A DNA stretch of 36,428 nt from an uncultured Pelagibacteraceae bacterium (GTDB lineage Bacteria > Pseudomonadota > Alphaproteobacteria > Pelagibacterales > Pelagibacteraceae). Shown here one piece after another: positions 1 to 7,379 of this stretch (positions within the stretch are counted from its first letter, which is position 1; each line of letters begins with the position of its first letter). The DNA lies in contig CACKTW010000004.1 in assembly GCA_902603215.1 (NCBI GenBank), positions 1-36,428 of the forward strand. Reading direction: 5' to 3'. Below the pieces are notes generated by a model that worked only from the letters and a program-made list of their open reading frames with translations, was not told the origin of the DNA and did not search any database. Made by a program: the position numbers and the translations under genes.

Positions 1-132
1 ATAAAATACAATATTCCAAAATTTCTCACTGGGTTATGTTTGGTTGCAGTTTATTTTAGCGGTCCTGTAGGTTTAGTCATTTATTGGTTTATCAGAATAT
101 TTTTTGCAAAAAAAATAACTTTATATGATTAA
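1..132 (+). CDS. C-terminal end of a small membrane protein, possibly ABA4-like (DUF4281)
   Basis: The frame is open from the first base of the window and stops at TAA 130-132, so only the last 43 residues are present. They form a hydrophobic segment with the pattern FSGPVGLVIYWFIR, followed by a short basic tail. That ending resembles DUF4281/ABA4-like membrane proteins, which finish with a Gly-Pro-x-Gly transmembrane helix. The stop overlaps the start of the next gene by 8 bases, so the two are probably co-transcribed. The membrane nature is clear; the family call is tentative because the rest of the protein lies outside the window. Confidence 0.5.
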   Translation: MKYNIPKFLTGLCLVAVYFSGPVGLVIYWFIRIFFAKKITLYD

Positions 133-697
133 AACCTTTGAGTTTTATTTTGATTTCTCTAGCCCTTATTCTTTTTTGGCACACAAACAAATTCGAAAAA
201 TCGAATTAGAAAATAATATTAAAGTAAATTATAAACCTGTTTTACTTGGTGGGTTGCATAAGCTTGCTGGTATAACTGCAAATGCTTTTATACCTGCAAA
301 GGCAAAATTCATGATCAGAGATTGTAAAATGTGTGCTGAAAAATTAAATATTGAATTTAAATTTAACTCTTTTTTTCCTACAAGTTCTCTTGATTTGATG
401 AGAGGTGTTCTGATAGCTGAAAAAAATAATAAAAAAAAAGAATATATTGATATTTTTTTTGATGCTTATTGGAAAAATGATTTTAATTTAAATGATAAAA
501 GTTTAATTCTTAAACTTCTCAAAAAAATTGCTTTGACTAAAATGGAATTTGAAGATGAAATTAAAAATGAATTAAAAAATAAAACACAAGAGGCATTTAA
601 CAAAGGTATATTTGGTACTCCATCATTTATAGTCAACAACAAAATGTTTTTTGGACAAGATCGTATAGAATTTGTTTTAAAAGAAGCGGAAAAATAA
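125..697 (+). CDS. DsbA-family protein, 2-hydroxychromene-2-carboxylate isomerase-like
   Basis: A 190-aa thioredoxin-fold protein of the DsbA/kappa-class GST/HCCA-isomerase group. The N-terminus carries FDFSSPYSFLA, where Ser replaces the DsbA CxxC cysteines, as in HCCA isomerases. The C-terminus has the cis-Pro loop GTPSFIV followed by MFFGQDRIEFV, typical of the family. The length is normal (about 200 aa). Family members use glutathione to isomerise aromatic ring-cleavage products, but no aromatic pathway is visible nearby, so the substrate is unknown and a generic glutathione-dependent isomerase or transferase role is equally possible. The start overlaps the preceding membrane gene (ATGATTAA), indicating coupling. 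The gene converges on the rhodanese gene with a 2-base gap. Confidence 0.8.
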   Translation: MIKTFEFYFDFSSPYSFLAHKQIRKIELENNIKVNYKPVLLGGLHKLAGITANAFIPAKAKFMIRDCKMCAEKLNIEFKFNSFFPTSSLDLMRGVLIAEKNNKKKEYIDIFFDAYWKNDFNLNDKSLILKLLKKIALTKMEFEDEIKNELKNKTQEAFNKGIFGTPSFIVNNKMFFGQDRIEFVLKEAEK

Positions 698-699
698 AA

Positions 700-1083
700 T
701 TAAATTATTTTAAATCCATTTTGTTTCATCAAAGCAAATCCTCCATGGATATGAGAAACTTTTATAAACCCCATATCTTTTAAAGTTTTTGCTGCAAGAG
801 CTGACCTCATGCCACCAGCACAGAATAAAACCATCTCTTTAGACATGTCTAATTTACCTTCCTTAAAATAGAGACTTTCAGGATCCAACCAAAATTCCAA
901 CATTCCTCTTGGAATATGGTTTGCTTTTTCTACTTTTCCTTCTTTCTCTAATTCTCTAATATCTCTTATATCTATTAAATTACAAAGATTTTCATCGGCA
1001 AGTTTTTTTGCCTCGGAAGGTTCTAAAGTTTTGATTTCTTTTAAAGCTTCCTCTACAAGAAGTTTAGATGATTTAATAGTCAT
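700..1083 (-). CDS. Rhodanese-like domain protein (single-domain sulfurtransferase)
   Basis: A 127-aa single rhodanese domain. The N-terminal part includes LIDIRDIRELEKEGKVEKANHIPRG (here shortened in reading to its LIDIRD and HIPRG landmarks). The active-site loop is FCAGGMRSALAAK with the catalytic cysteine, and the typical GGF segment follows near the end. Rhodaneses carry persulfide sulfur on that cysteine and move it to acceptors such as cyanide, thiols or cofactor pathways. No signal peptide is visible, so it is probably cytoplasmic. It stands alone between convergent and divergent neighbours, so its acceptor cannot be inferred. The loop length fits sulfurtransferases rather than Cdc25-type phosphatases. 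Confidence 0.85.
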   Translation of the reverse strand: MTIKSSKLLVEEALKEIKTLEPSEAKKLADENLCNLIDIRDIRELEKEGKVEKANHIPRGMLEFWLDPESLYFKEGKLDMSKEMVLFCAGGMRSALAAKTLKDMGFIKVSHIHGGFALMKQNGFKII

Positions 1084-1135
1084 AAATGTTAAAATATAAT
1101 ATAATAAAAATTCTATAAATAGTGAAGCAAATTAA

Positions 1136-2167
1136 ATGCTAAAAATTAAAAATTCTCAAGAAAAAAGTTTCTATAAAAAAATTTTTGTTAAATTATGTAG
1201 ATTATTAGGCTACGAAATTATAGACCAAAGTAATTTTAGCATTCCAACATCTGGAAGAGATATAAATGAAAGCATAAGTATTCCGGGAAAAAGATCTATA
1301 ACTTTGCCTCTAGGCAAAGTCGAAATAACAAGACCCGTTAAATCCCTAGATATCATACTAAGAACATGTATGTCGGTTAATATGTTATCGCAATCAAAAA
1401 AGAGAATATTTGAAAAAAACAAGGAAGAATATACAAAACGAACTTTGGTATCTATAGCAAAAAGTGTAAATCACGCAAAAAATATATTTAAAGATACAAA
1501 ATTTAAAATTTACATTATTGATCATAATTCTAAAAAAAATCAAATTGATACAATGAGAAATATATTACAAAAATCAAATATTAATTTTGAAATTCTAAAT
1601 TTAAAACTAGATAAATTTTCCAGTCAAATAAAAAAAATTAATGAAGAAAATAAAGAAGTAACACCAAACCAGAAATCAAATATGTCAAATATTCACCAGT
1701 CTTTTTTACTTTCTAAAGAAAAAAGTGAAGATTTAATTTATTTTGTTGAAGACGATTATATTCACGAAACAATTAGCTTATCGGAAATATTATATACATA
1801 TGAAAGAATAGCATCTCTTACAAAACAAGAATTGATAGTCTGTCCAGCAGATTACCCTTATTTATATACTCAAAGTGAAAATACAAAAATTTTTTTAGGA
1901 GAAAATAGGCACTGGCGTCAAATAAACCAAACTTTGTGCACATTTCTAACAAGTAAAAAAATAGTTGAAAAATACTGGAATGAGCTTACCAGTATGTGTG
2001 AATTTGAACATTATCCTTTTGAAAAACCTCTGCATAATATCTACAAAAAAGAATTATGCGTTTCTCCGATTCCTTCGTTAGCCGTGCATTTTACAAATAT
2101 CAATTCAATTTATGGATTGTCTCCTAATGTGAATTGGAAAAAATTGTGGAATGAAAATGAAAGTTAA
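1136..2167 (+). CDS. Uncharacterised protein, possibly a GT-A-fold glycosyltransferase-like enzyme
   Basis: A 343-aa protein I cannot assign to a named family. Features hint at a GT-A fold: an opening strand DIILRTCMSVN (around residue 72), an alternating strand KIYIIDHNS (around 124), and an acidic motif YFVEDDYIHE (around 203) placed like a DxD nucleotide-sugar/metal site. These are followed by ICPADYP-like and HWRQINQTLCTF segments and a late PSLAVHFTN. There is no signal peptide or convincing transmembrane helix. It is transcribed alone and converges with a small minus-strand ORF. Surface polysaccharide glycosylation is plausible, but this rests on motif shape alone; another nucleotide-binding Rossmann enzyme cannot be excluded. 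Confidence 0.55.
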   Translation: MLKIKNSQEKSFYKKIFVKLCRLLGYEIIDQSNFSIPTSGRDINESISIPGKRSITLPLGKVEITRPVKSLDIILRTCMSVNMLSQSKKRIFEKNKEEYTKRTLVSIAKSVNHAKNIFKDTKFKIYIIDHNSKKNQIDTMRNILQKSNINFEILNLKLDKFSSQIKKINEENKEVTPNQKSNMSNIHQSFLLSKEKSEDLIYFVEDDYIHETISLSEILYTYERIASLTKQELIVCPADYPYLYTQSENTKIFLGENRHWRQINQTLCTFLTSKKIVEKYWNELTSMCEFEHYPFEKPLHNIYKKELCVSPIPSLAVHFTNINSIYGLSPNVNWKKLWNENES

Positions 2168-2179
2168 AGCAAACAAAAA

Positions 2180-2413
2180 TTAGTCTCTTATAGCGTAAGT
2201 AATAACGCTTGTTTCAGTTACATCGGTACCAAGTTTTTTTCATTTTCTGTTTAACATAATACTCATTGTGTTTTTAATAATTAACCAAATCACAAATGAA
2301 ATAATAAAAACAAATTCTACTTCAGATGAAACTGTAGTTTCTACAAAACTAGAGTTTGTAAAGCTTAGAAAAACAAGAACACTAAGTAATATAATTTTAA
2401 AATTTTTAATCAT
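2180..2413 (-). pseudogene. Small membrane-protein ORF interrupted by an in-frame TGA
   Basis: This ORF is not in the ORF track. From ATG 2413 the minus strand encodes 57 residues (MIKNFKIILLSVLVFLSF..., a signal-like segment plus a second hydrophobic helix EFVFIISFVIWLII), then TGA at 2242-2240. The same frame continues for 19 residues, KKLGTDVTETSVITYAIRD, and ends at TAA 2182-2180. The tail looks like genuine protein. Restoring TGG (Trp) at the stop would give one 77-aa protein. A point-mutated gene, a sequencing or assembly error, or two separate short products are all possible. It lies in the 376-base gap between the glycosyltransferase-like gene and HU; apart from the HU terminator nothing else was seen there. 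Confidence 0.4.
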
Positions 2414-2488
2414 TAAACATCTCTTATAGGGAGATTAAAAAAATTAAACCAATGCTATAATTGAAATATAGTTATGTTTATGATGTAA

Positions 2489-2530
2489 TAAAAAAAACAG
2501 CCTTTAAAATTATCTTTTTTTAAAGGCTGT
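2489..2530 (-). terminator. Rho-independent terminator of the HU gene
   Basis: A perfect 13-bp stem, ACAGCCTTTAAAA (2497-2509) against TTTTAAAGGCTGT (2518-2530), with an 8-base loop. Read on the minus strand, the hairpin is followed directly by a run of seven T and then ATTA. It begins 14 bases after the HU stop codon, so it ends the HU transcript and insulates the downstream small ORF. Confidence 0.88.
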
Positions 2531-2543
2531 CCTAAATAGAATC

Positions 2544-2819
2544 TTATCTATTAAACATTTCTTTCAATGCTTTTGCAGGTAAGAATTTAACTTTTTGAGA
2601 GGCAGCAATTTGAATTTGCTCACCAGTTCTTGGGTTTCTACCCACTCTAGCTTTTCTTTTTGCTACTTTATAAGTACCAAAACCAGCAATTTTGACCTGT
2701 TCATCGCTTTTTAGGCAACTCAAAATAATATCAAGAATACCATCAAAAGTTCTCTCGGCATCAGCTTTGCTTTGATTCATGGTAGTAGCTATTTTATTAA
2801 TTAACTGTTTTTTGTTCAT
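2544..2819 (-). CDS. hup: DNA-binding protein HU
   Basis: A 91-aa HU/IHF-family protein of normal length. It has the N-terminal MNKKQLINKIA helix, the KIAGFGTYKV core and the DNA-contacting arm GRNPRTGE, followed by the conserved FLPAKALKE C-terminal helix. HU homodimers bend and compact DNA with little sequence preference. GRNPRTGE with an alanine-rich C-terminal helix favours HU over IHF-alpha/beta. The gene is monocistronic: 150 bases separate it from the upstream rseP-like stop, and a strong terminator follows. A low-complexity AT-rich leader (2820-2969) presumably holds its promoter, but no confident -35/-10 pair was picked. Confidence 0.95.
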   Translation of the reverse strand: MNKKQLINKIATTMNQSKADAERTFDGILDIILSCLKSDEQVKIAGFGTYKVAKRKARVGRNPRTGEQIQIAASQKVKFLPAKALKEMFNR

Positions 2820-2969
2820 TTTAGCCCCATTTTGTTGATAAATTCACTCTTGCCATAAAAACCCATAAAATCAACGTTTTTTTTAGTATATTTTGCAAAA
2901 ATACACACAACATATGGCTATATTAAAAAAGTACTGATTTTATTGACTTTTTTTTAGTTTTTAAAAAAA

Positions 2970-4088
2970 TTAACTAAACAAACCCCAGTCCTTTAGATCG
3001 TTATAAGTTACAAAAAACATTAGTGAAACGAGAAAAAATAAACCGATTCGGAAAAATCCTTCCTGAGTTTTTTGCTTTAAAGGGCGTCCTAGAAGCTTCT
3101 CAAAAAAATAAAACATTAAGTGACCACCATCAAGCATTGGTATAGGAAATAAATTAATCAAACCTAAGCTAACAGAAATGTAAGCCATCATACCTAAAAA
3201 GGGGATAAAACCATATTCAGCAACTTGGCCTGTTATTTTTGCTATTCTAATGGGTCCACCTAATTGTGATGAGTCCCCTTTTCCTTTAATAATACTCCAT
3301 AAATATTCAAGGGAATAACTACTAACAAACCATACCTCTTTTAATGAATGAATTGCTGCTTCTACAAGTCCAAGTTTAACACGATTAAATTCATTGTTTA
3401 GTGGAGCAAGAATAACTCCTATTACTTTTTTATTCATTTTATTTCCTAAATTATCTTTAGATTCAATTAACTTAGGTTTTATTTTAAATAAAATTTCTTG
3501 ATTATTTCTTGAAATTTTTAAGCTGATTGTTTCCTCTGAAGACATTGAGATAAAAGAAGAAACTTGTGATATGCTGTTTATTTCTCTTTCATCAATTGAA
3601 ATTATTCTATCATTCTTTTTTAATCCAGCAACATAAGCAGGGCTATCCTTTTGAACATCAGCTATGATTGCGGGTGTAAAATCTTTTCCTGAAAACATGT
3701 AAATAAATAAAAAAATAAAAAAAGCTAATATAAAATTTGCTATTGGTCCTGCTGCAACGATCAAAGATCTTTGATACAAAGGTTTTAACACAAAAAGTTT
3801 TTCTTGATCTTTTTTGCTGTATTTAGACAAAACTTCTTTTTGCTCTGATTCACTAAAAACATTTCTATCACCAAAAAATTTTACATATCCTCCCAAAGGA
3901 ATCCAGCATATCTTCCATCTAGTTCCTGACTTATCATTCCATCCAAAAATTTCCTTTCCAAAGCCTATTGAAAAATCTGTTACACCAACTCCATACCTTT
4001 TTGCAAAATAATAATGCCCATACTCATGGATAAAAACAACAACTGTAATTAAAATCAAAAATGGAATTATAAAATTCATTAGTTCCAA
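2970..4088 (-). CDS. rseP: RseP-type site-2 (M50) intramembrane zinc metalloprotease
   Basis: A 372-aa polytopic protein. The zinc motif HEYGH (H21, E22, H25) lies in the first transmembrane helix. There is one PDZ domain (roughly residues 120-200, including SPAYVAGLKKNDRI), and the third-ligand motif MLDGGH lies near the C-terminus between membrane helices. Family members cleave transmembrane segments of anti-sigma factors or leftover signal peptides. E. coli RseP has about 450 residues and two PDZ domains; this one is shorter with one, as in many alphaproteobacteria. It is not in the usual dxr-rseP-bamA context. Its start overlaps the rhomboid stop region by 10 bases, so the two intramembrane proteases are translationally coupled. 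It may be a paralogue of a housekeeping copy elsewhere. Confidence 0.9.
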   Translation of the reverse strand: MELMNFIIPFLILITVVVFIHEYGHYYFAKRYGVGVTDFSIGFGKEIFGWNDKSGTRWKICWIPLGGYVKFFGDRNVFSESEQKEVLSKYSKKDQEKLFVLKPLYQRSLIVAAGPIANFILAFFIFLFIYMFSGKDFTPAIIADVQKDSPAYVAGLKKNDRIISIDEREINSISQVSSFISMSSEETISLKISRNNQEILFKIKPKLIESKDNLGNKMNKKVIGVILAPLNNEFNRVKLGLVEAAIHSLKEVWFVSSYSLEYLWSIIKGKGDSSQLGGPIRIAKITGQVAEYGFIPFLGMMAYISVSLGLINLFPIPMLDGGHLMFYFFEKLLGRPLKQKTQEGFFRIGLFFLVSLMFFVTYNDLKDWGLFS

Positions 4089-4786
4089 GGTCCTTTGCTA
4101 ATTTTTTTTTTAATTTTCTTTTTTTTTTTATTAAAAAATAATATCAATATAACACCAGAAATAAAACCACCTATATGCGCTGCATACGCTACGCCTCCTC
4201 CTTGACTTCCTGAGAGATTTGAATTTATAAATTGTAAAATAAACCAAAAACCTAAAACATAAATGGCTCTGATTTTTAAAAGTTGACTAAAAAAACCAAA
4301 AGGAATTAAAACAAGAACTCTTGCTTTTGGATAGTTAACTAAATAGGCGCCTAAAATCCCCCCTATTGCTCCACTTGCTCCAACCATTGGAATTTGTGAT
4401 TGTGTGTCCATAAAAACCTGAGACATTGCGGCTCCCACACCAGATAAAAAATAAAAAATGATAAATTTTGTTGGACCTAAATCATCTTCAATATTGTCTG
4501 CAAAAATCCACATATACAACATGTTTCCAATTAAATGCATAAAACCACCATGCATAAACATTGAAGAAAATATAGTCAGATAAGCTGGTATAATGTAAAT
4601 ATCATTTGGTAACTGACTATATCCTAGCAAAACTGAAGGTATAAGACCGTAAGAATAAAATAATTCTCCTGTTCGATATGAACTTGATCCTAGCTCAAAT
4701 AAAAATATTAAAACACAACAAGCTATTAAAAAATAAGTTACAACTGGCTTCCCTGATGTAGGGTTATCATCTTTTAATGGAATCAT
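4079..4786 (-). CDS. Rhomboid-family intramembrane serine protease
   Basis: A 235-aa rhomboid with six predicted helices. The family opening MIPLKDDNPT supports the start. It also has HGGFMHLIGNM (about 79-89), the catalytic GASGAIGG with Ser139, and the partner His204 in AAHIGGFISG. A very lysine-rich tail (KKKKKIKKKISK) lies at the cytoplasmic end. Rhomboids cut single-pass membrane proteins near the membrane surface. Its first 20 bases lie inside the 3' end of the upstream symporter gene and its end overlaps rseP, so the three genes form one coupled run downstream of a TPP riboswitch. The substrate is unknown. Confidence 0.93.
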   Translation of the reverse strand: MIPLKDDNPTSGKPVVTYFLIACCVLIFLFELGSSSYRTGELFYSYGLIPSVLLGYSQLPNDIYIIPAYLTIFSSMFMHGGFMHLIGNMLYMWIFADNIEDDLGPTKFIIFYFLSGVGAAMSQVFMDTQSQIPMVGASGAIGGILGAYLVNYPKARVLVLIPFGFFSQLLKIRAIYVLGFWFILQFINSNLSGSQGGGVAYAAHIGGFISGVILILFFNKKKKKIKKKISKGPWN

Positions 4787-6221
4787 AACTCATTATAACA
4801 ATTACTGGTACAAGTGTGGCTAATAAAAATGAACAAAATAACAATGAACTAGTAATTATTTTAGGAAAAAAATCATATGAGAACAATAATCCCACCAAAA
4901 TACTCTTTGAAAAGTCAGGTGAAGGAAATAAAAGTAAACCAAAAAACAGGCCTAGAAGTATAGATAATATTGCAATTTTTGAATTAATTCTTGTGGAATA
5001 AAAGCTATAAAAAACTGTAAAAACCGCGCTACAACAAAGCAAGTCTGCTAATAGAAATAGATAAAGTATACTAAATCCTTCTGAAGCAATAAAAAAAGCA
5101 ATAGCACACAAAAAAACCATCAAATATTTTGATAATTTTAGATAATCAATTTTAAATTGTTTTTTGAACAAGTTTTTTCCATTAACAATAAAAATACTAG
5201 AAATTGCATTAACTAAAGTATCCAAAGTACTTATTGTAAGTGAAAGAGCAAAAACAATAATAATTACTGATACAATTTTTGAATTATCTTTTAATAAAAT
5301 TGAAAAAAAAGCAAGATCTGGATTTACATTAAAATTTTGAGATACAGCTATTAAGCCGCTAAACCCCATAAAAAAAACAATTGGTATTATAATAATAAAA
5401 GAAATTAATAAGCTTTTTTTTAAAACTTTTTCATTTTTAGCTGAAAAAACTCTCTGCCAATTTCCTTGATGAAAAAGATTGGTTGCTGCCACGGCAATAA
5501 AAAAAGTAATTCCCGCAGTATAGTTTGGAATATATTTGGCATTAATTAGATGGGGAGCATTTTTTTTAATTATATCAAAAGAAAAATTATTATCTGTAAA
5601 TAAAAAAATATAACTTATAGAAATCAAAAATAACAAAATAACAATAAAAAATTGTATATTATCAGTAAAAATTGAAACTTTTAATCCGCCGTACAAAGTA
5701 TACGCTAGAGTTGTGACAATTACTATTGATGATGTAATCCAAAGTGGGGTGTTGGAAACATATTTTACCAATATTGATATTGCTGTTACTTCAGCACATA
5801 AAAAAATAAACATGTAAAATACAGTTAGAAATGTAATGAGCTTGAATAAACTCATTCCAAATTTAATTCTAATAAATTCGGTTAAAGTTATTCCTTTACT
5901 AAAAATTTTTCTTAATTTTGTACCCAAATATATTAGAGCCAACATTGGAAAAGCAGTTCCCAAAGAATATCCTATAACAGAACCTATTCCTCCCCAAGTC
6001 GCTGCCGAAGCTGGTCCAAATAGTATCCATGCACCTAAAGCAGAAACAACCAAGCTTGTGGTTAACGATATAACATCTACATTTCTATTCGCAGTTAAAT
6101 AATTATTAATTCCTCTATATTTTTTTGAGTAATTTATTCCTATAAAAGCAAATATTGTGCTTACTAATAAAACTAAAAATAACGACCAATCTTGATTTAA
6201 AAAAAATTCTTGACTATTCAT
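4767..6221 (-). CDS. thiV: Sodium:solute symporter, ThiV-like; probable HMP/thiamin-precursor importer
   Basis: A 484-aa SSS-family protein with about 12-13 hydrophobic helices. The N-terminal pattern YLTANRNVDVISLTTSLVVSALGAW followed by a GGIGSVIGYSLG loop (motifs shortened) is typical of the family. The strongest functional clue is the TPP riboswitch that directly abuts its start codon. In SAR11, an SSS transporter named ThiV behind a TPP riboswitch has been proposed to import the thiamin pyrimidine precursor HMP, which these cells require. Substrate assignment is therefore inference from regulation plus published SAR11 work; transport is presumably sodium-driven at the inner membrane. SD sequence GGGAG lies 4 bases before ATG. 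The 3' end overlaps the rhomboid start. Confidence 0.82.
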   Translation of the reverse strand: MNSQEFFLNQDWSLFLVLLVSTIFAFIGINYSKKYRGINNYLTANRNVDVISLTTSLVVSALGAWILFGPASAATWGGIGSVIGYSLGTAFPMLALIYLGTKLRKIFSKGITLTEFIRIKFGMSLFKLITFLTVFYMFIFLCAEVTAISILVKYVSNTPLWITSSIVIVTTLAYTLYGGLKVSIFTDNIQFFIVILLFLISISYIFLFTDNNFSFDIIKKNAPHLINAKYIPNYTAGITFFIAVAATNLFHQGNWQRVFSAKNEKVLKKSLLISFIIIIPIVFFMGFSGLIAVSQNFNVNPDLAFFSILLKDNSKIVSVIIIVFALSLTISTLDTLVNAISSIFIVNGKNLFKKQFKIDYLKLSKYLMVFLCAIAFFIASEGFSILYLFLLADLLCCSAVFTVFYSFYSTRINSKIAILSILLGLFFGLLLFPSPDFSKSILVGLLFSYDFFPKIITSSLLFCSFLLATLVPVIVIMSYDSIKR

Positions 6222-6295
6222 TAATCTCCCTCTCTGAATTACCGGACAGGTTATTAGGGTATAATCTCAGTCTTCCGACACCCCTTCGAATAATA
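6222..6295 (-). promoter_or_regulatory. TPP (THI-box) riboswitch
   Basis: Read on the minus strand the region holds the THI-box core in order: GAAGGGGTGTC, CTGAGATTATACCC, AACCTGTCCGGTAAT and AGGGAGA. These match the P2/J3-2 CUGAGA and the ACCUG-CCGG pyrophosphate-sensor segments of TPP riboswitches. The terminal AGGGAGA doubles as the Shine-Dalgarno of the symporter gene, three bases before its ATG. Ligand binding would therefore most simply block ribosome access rather than terminate transcription; no terminator hairpin with a T run fits between core and start. The fbpC stop lies only 18 bases upstream, so read-through transcripts from the iron operon would also pass through it. Confidence 0.92.
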
Positions 6296-6313
6296 ATTTA
6301 TATTAAAATTTAT

Positions 6314-7372
6314 TTAAAAGCAAACTATGTGGTCAATAGTAATTGGTCTTCTAATACCAAATTTTTCATCAACTTCATGCTGATGAATATGATGCGAATG
6401 AACAAAAACAGGTATAAGTCTATCGCTTGGAGTTTTAAGAGTATAAATGAAATTCGTTCCTCTAAATTTTCTATCTACGACTTCAAGTTTTAAATTGCTT
6501 TTATCATCATGTTCTAAATCTTCTGGTTGCAATAAAAGTTTTACTTCGGAGCCTTTTGGGTATCGTTTTAAAAAGTTTCCTTTTATAATTCCTAAGTCTT
6601 CACTTTCTAAACTATCTTCATCTATAACCTTGGCTGGTATCAATATTCCTCTATTCAAAAAATTCACAACTTCAACAGAATTTGGGAAATGATAAACATT
6701 ATAAGGATCATCATATTGTTTTAATTGTCCATCTAAAATAATTCCACATTTGCTACCCAAATAGAATGCTTCATATGAATCGTGAGTAACAATAATTGTG
6801 GTAATTTTCAAATCGGTCAAAATTTTCTTAAGTTTCACTTGAATTTCTTCTTTAAAACTTTGGTCAACGTTAGATAAAGGTTCGTCTAATAACAACAGAT
6901 CTGGTTTCGATATTAATGATCTTGCTAAAGATGCTCTTTGAGCCTCTCCAGAACTAATTTCATGAGGAAACTTATTTTTTACATGCTCTAAATTCAAAAG
7001 TTTAATTAAATCATCAATTTTCAAGTCTTTTTTTTTCTTTTTATTTCTTTCAGCTCCAAATTCTATATTTTGAATAACGTTATAATGTGGAAATAAAGAG
7101 TTATCTTGAAATGACAAAGCAATATTTCTTTTTTCCGGCTCAACATGAATCTCGTTTGAAGAAATAATTTTATTCTTTAATAAAATTTTACCAGAATGGA
7201 TTTTTTCCAATCCAGCTATAGATCTTAAAATTGTAGTTTTTCCAATTCCAGAAGGGCCCAATAAACATATTATTTCACCTTCCTTTTCAATATTAAGGGT
7301 AACATTATTTACTTTATTTTTTTTGCTTGCTGCAAATGTTACGTTTTTTATTTCTAAAAAATTTTTAATCAT
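6314..7372 (-). CDS. fbpC: Iron(III) ABC transporter, ATP-binding protein (FbpC-like)
   Basis: A 352-aa ABC ATPase. Walker A is GPSGIGKTT (about 38-46). The signature is SSGEAQRASLA, a departure from the usual LSGGQQQR. Walker B is LLLLDEPLSNVD, followed by the switch histidine in TIIVTHD. A C-terminal extension of about 120 residues resembles the TOBE-type regulatory domain of FbpC/PotA ATPases. It energises ferric iron import with the adjacent FbpB-type permease (7 bases upstream) and the binding protein further upstream. It is the last gene of the Fur-box-controlled cluster. Assignment to iron rather than another anion or polyamine rests on the permease and binding-protein types and the Fur sites. 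Confidence 0.9.
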   Translation of the reverse strand: MIKNFLEIKNVTFAASKKNKVNNVTLNIEKEGEIICLLGPSGIGKTTILRSIAGLEKIHSGKILLKNKIISSNEIHVEPEKRNIALSFQDNSLFPHYNVIQNIEFGAERNKKKKKDLKIDDLIKLLNLEHVKNKFPHEISSGEAQRASLARSLISKPDLLLLDEPLSNVDQSFKEEIQVKLKKILTDLKITTIIVTHDSYEAFYLGSKCGIILDGQLKQYDDPYNVYHFPNSVEVVNFLNRGILIPAKVIDEDSLESEDLGIIKGNFLKRYPKGSEVKLLLQPEDLEHDDKSNLKLEVVDRKFRGTNFIYTLKTPSDRLIPVFVHSHHIHQHEVDEKFGIRRPITIDHIVCF

Positions 7373-7379
7373 TTTACCT

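Noticed and set aside
2940-2980. AT-rich inverted repeat TTAGTT/AACTAA after the rseP-like gene as a terminator
   Set aside because: Stem of only 6 A/T-rich pairs with a 12-base loop, and no T run on the minus strand after it.
5836-6493. Plus-strand ORFs over thiV, the riboswitch and fbpC
   Set aside because: They are antisense to well-supported genes and the TPP riboswitch; composition is that of complementary membrane-protein codons.
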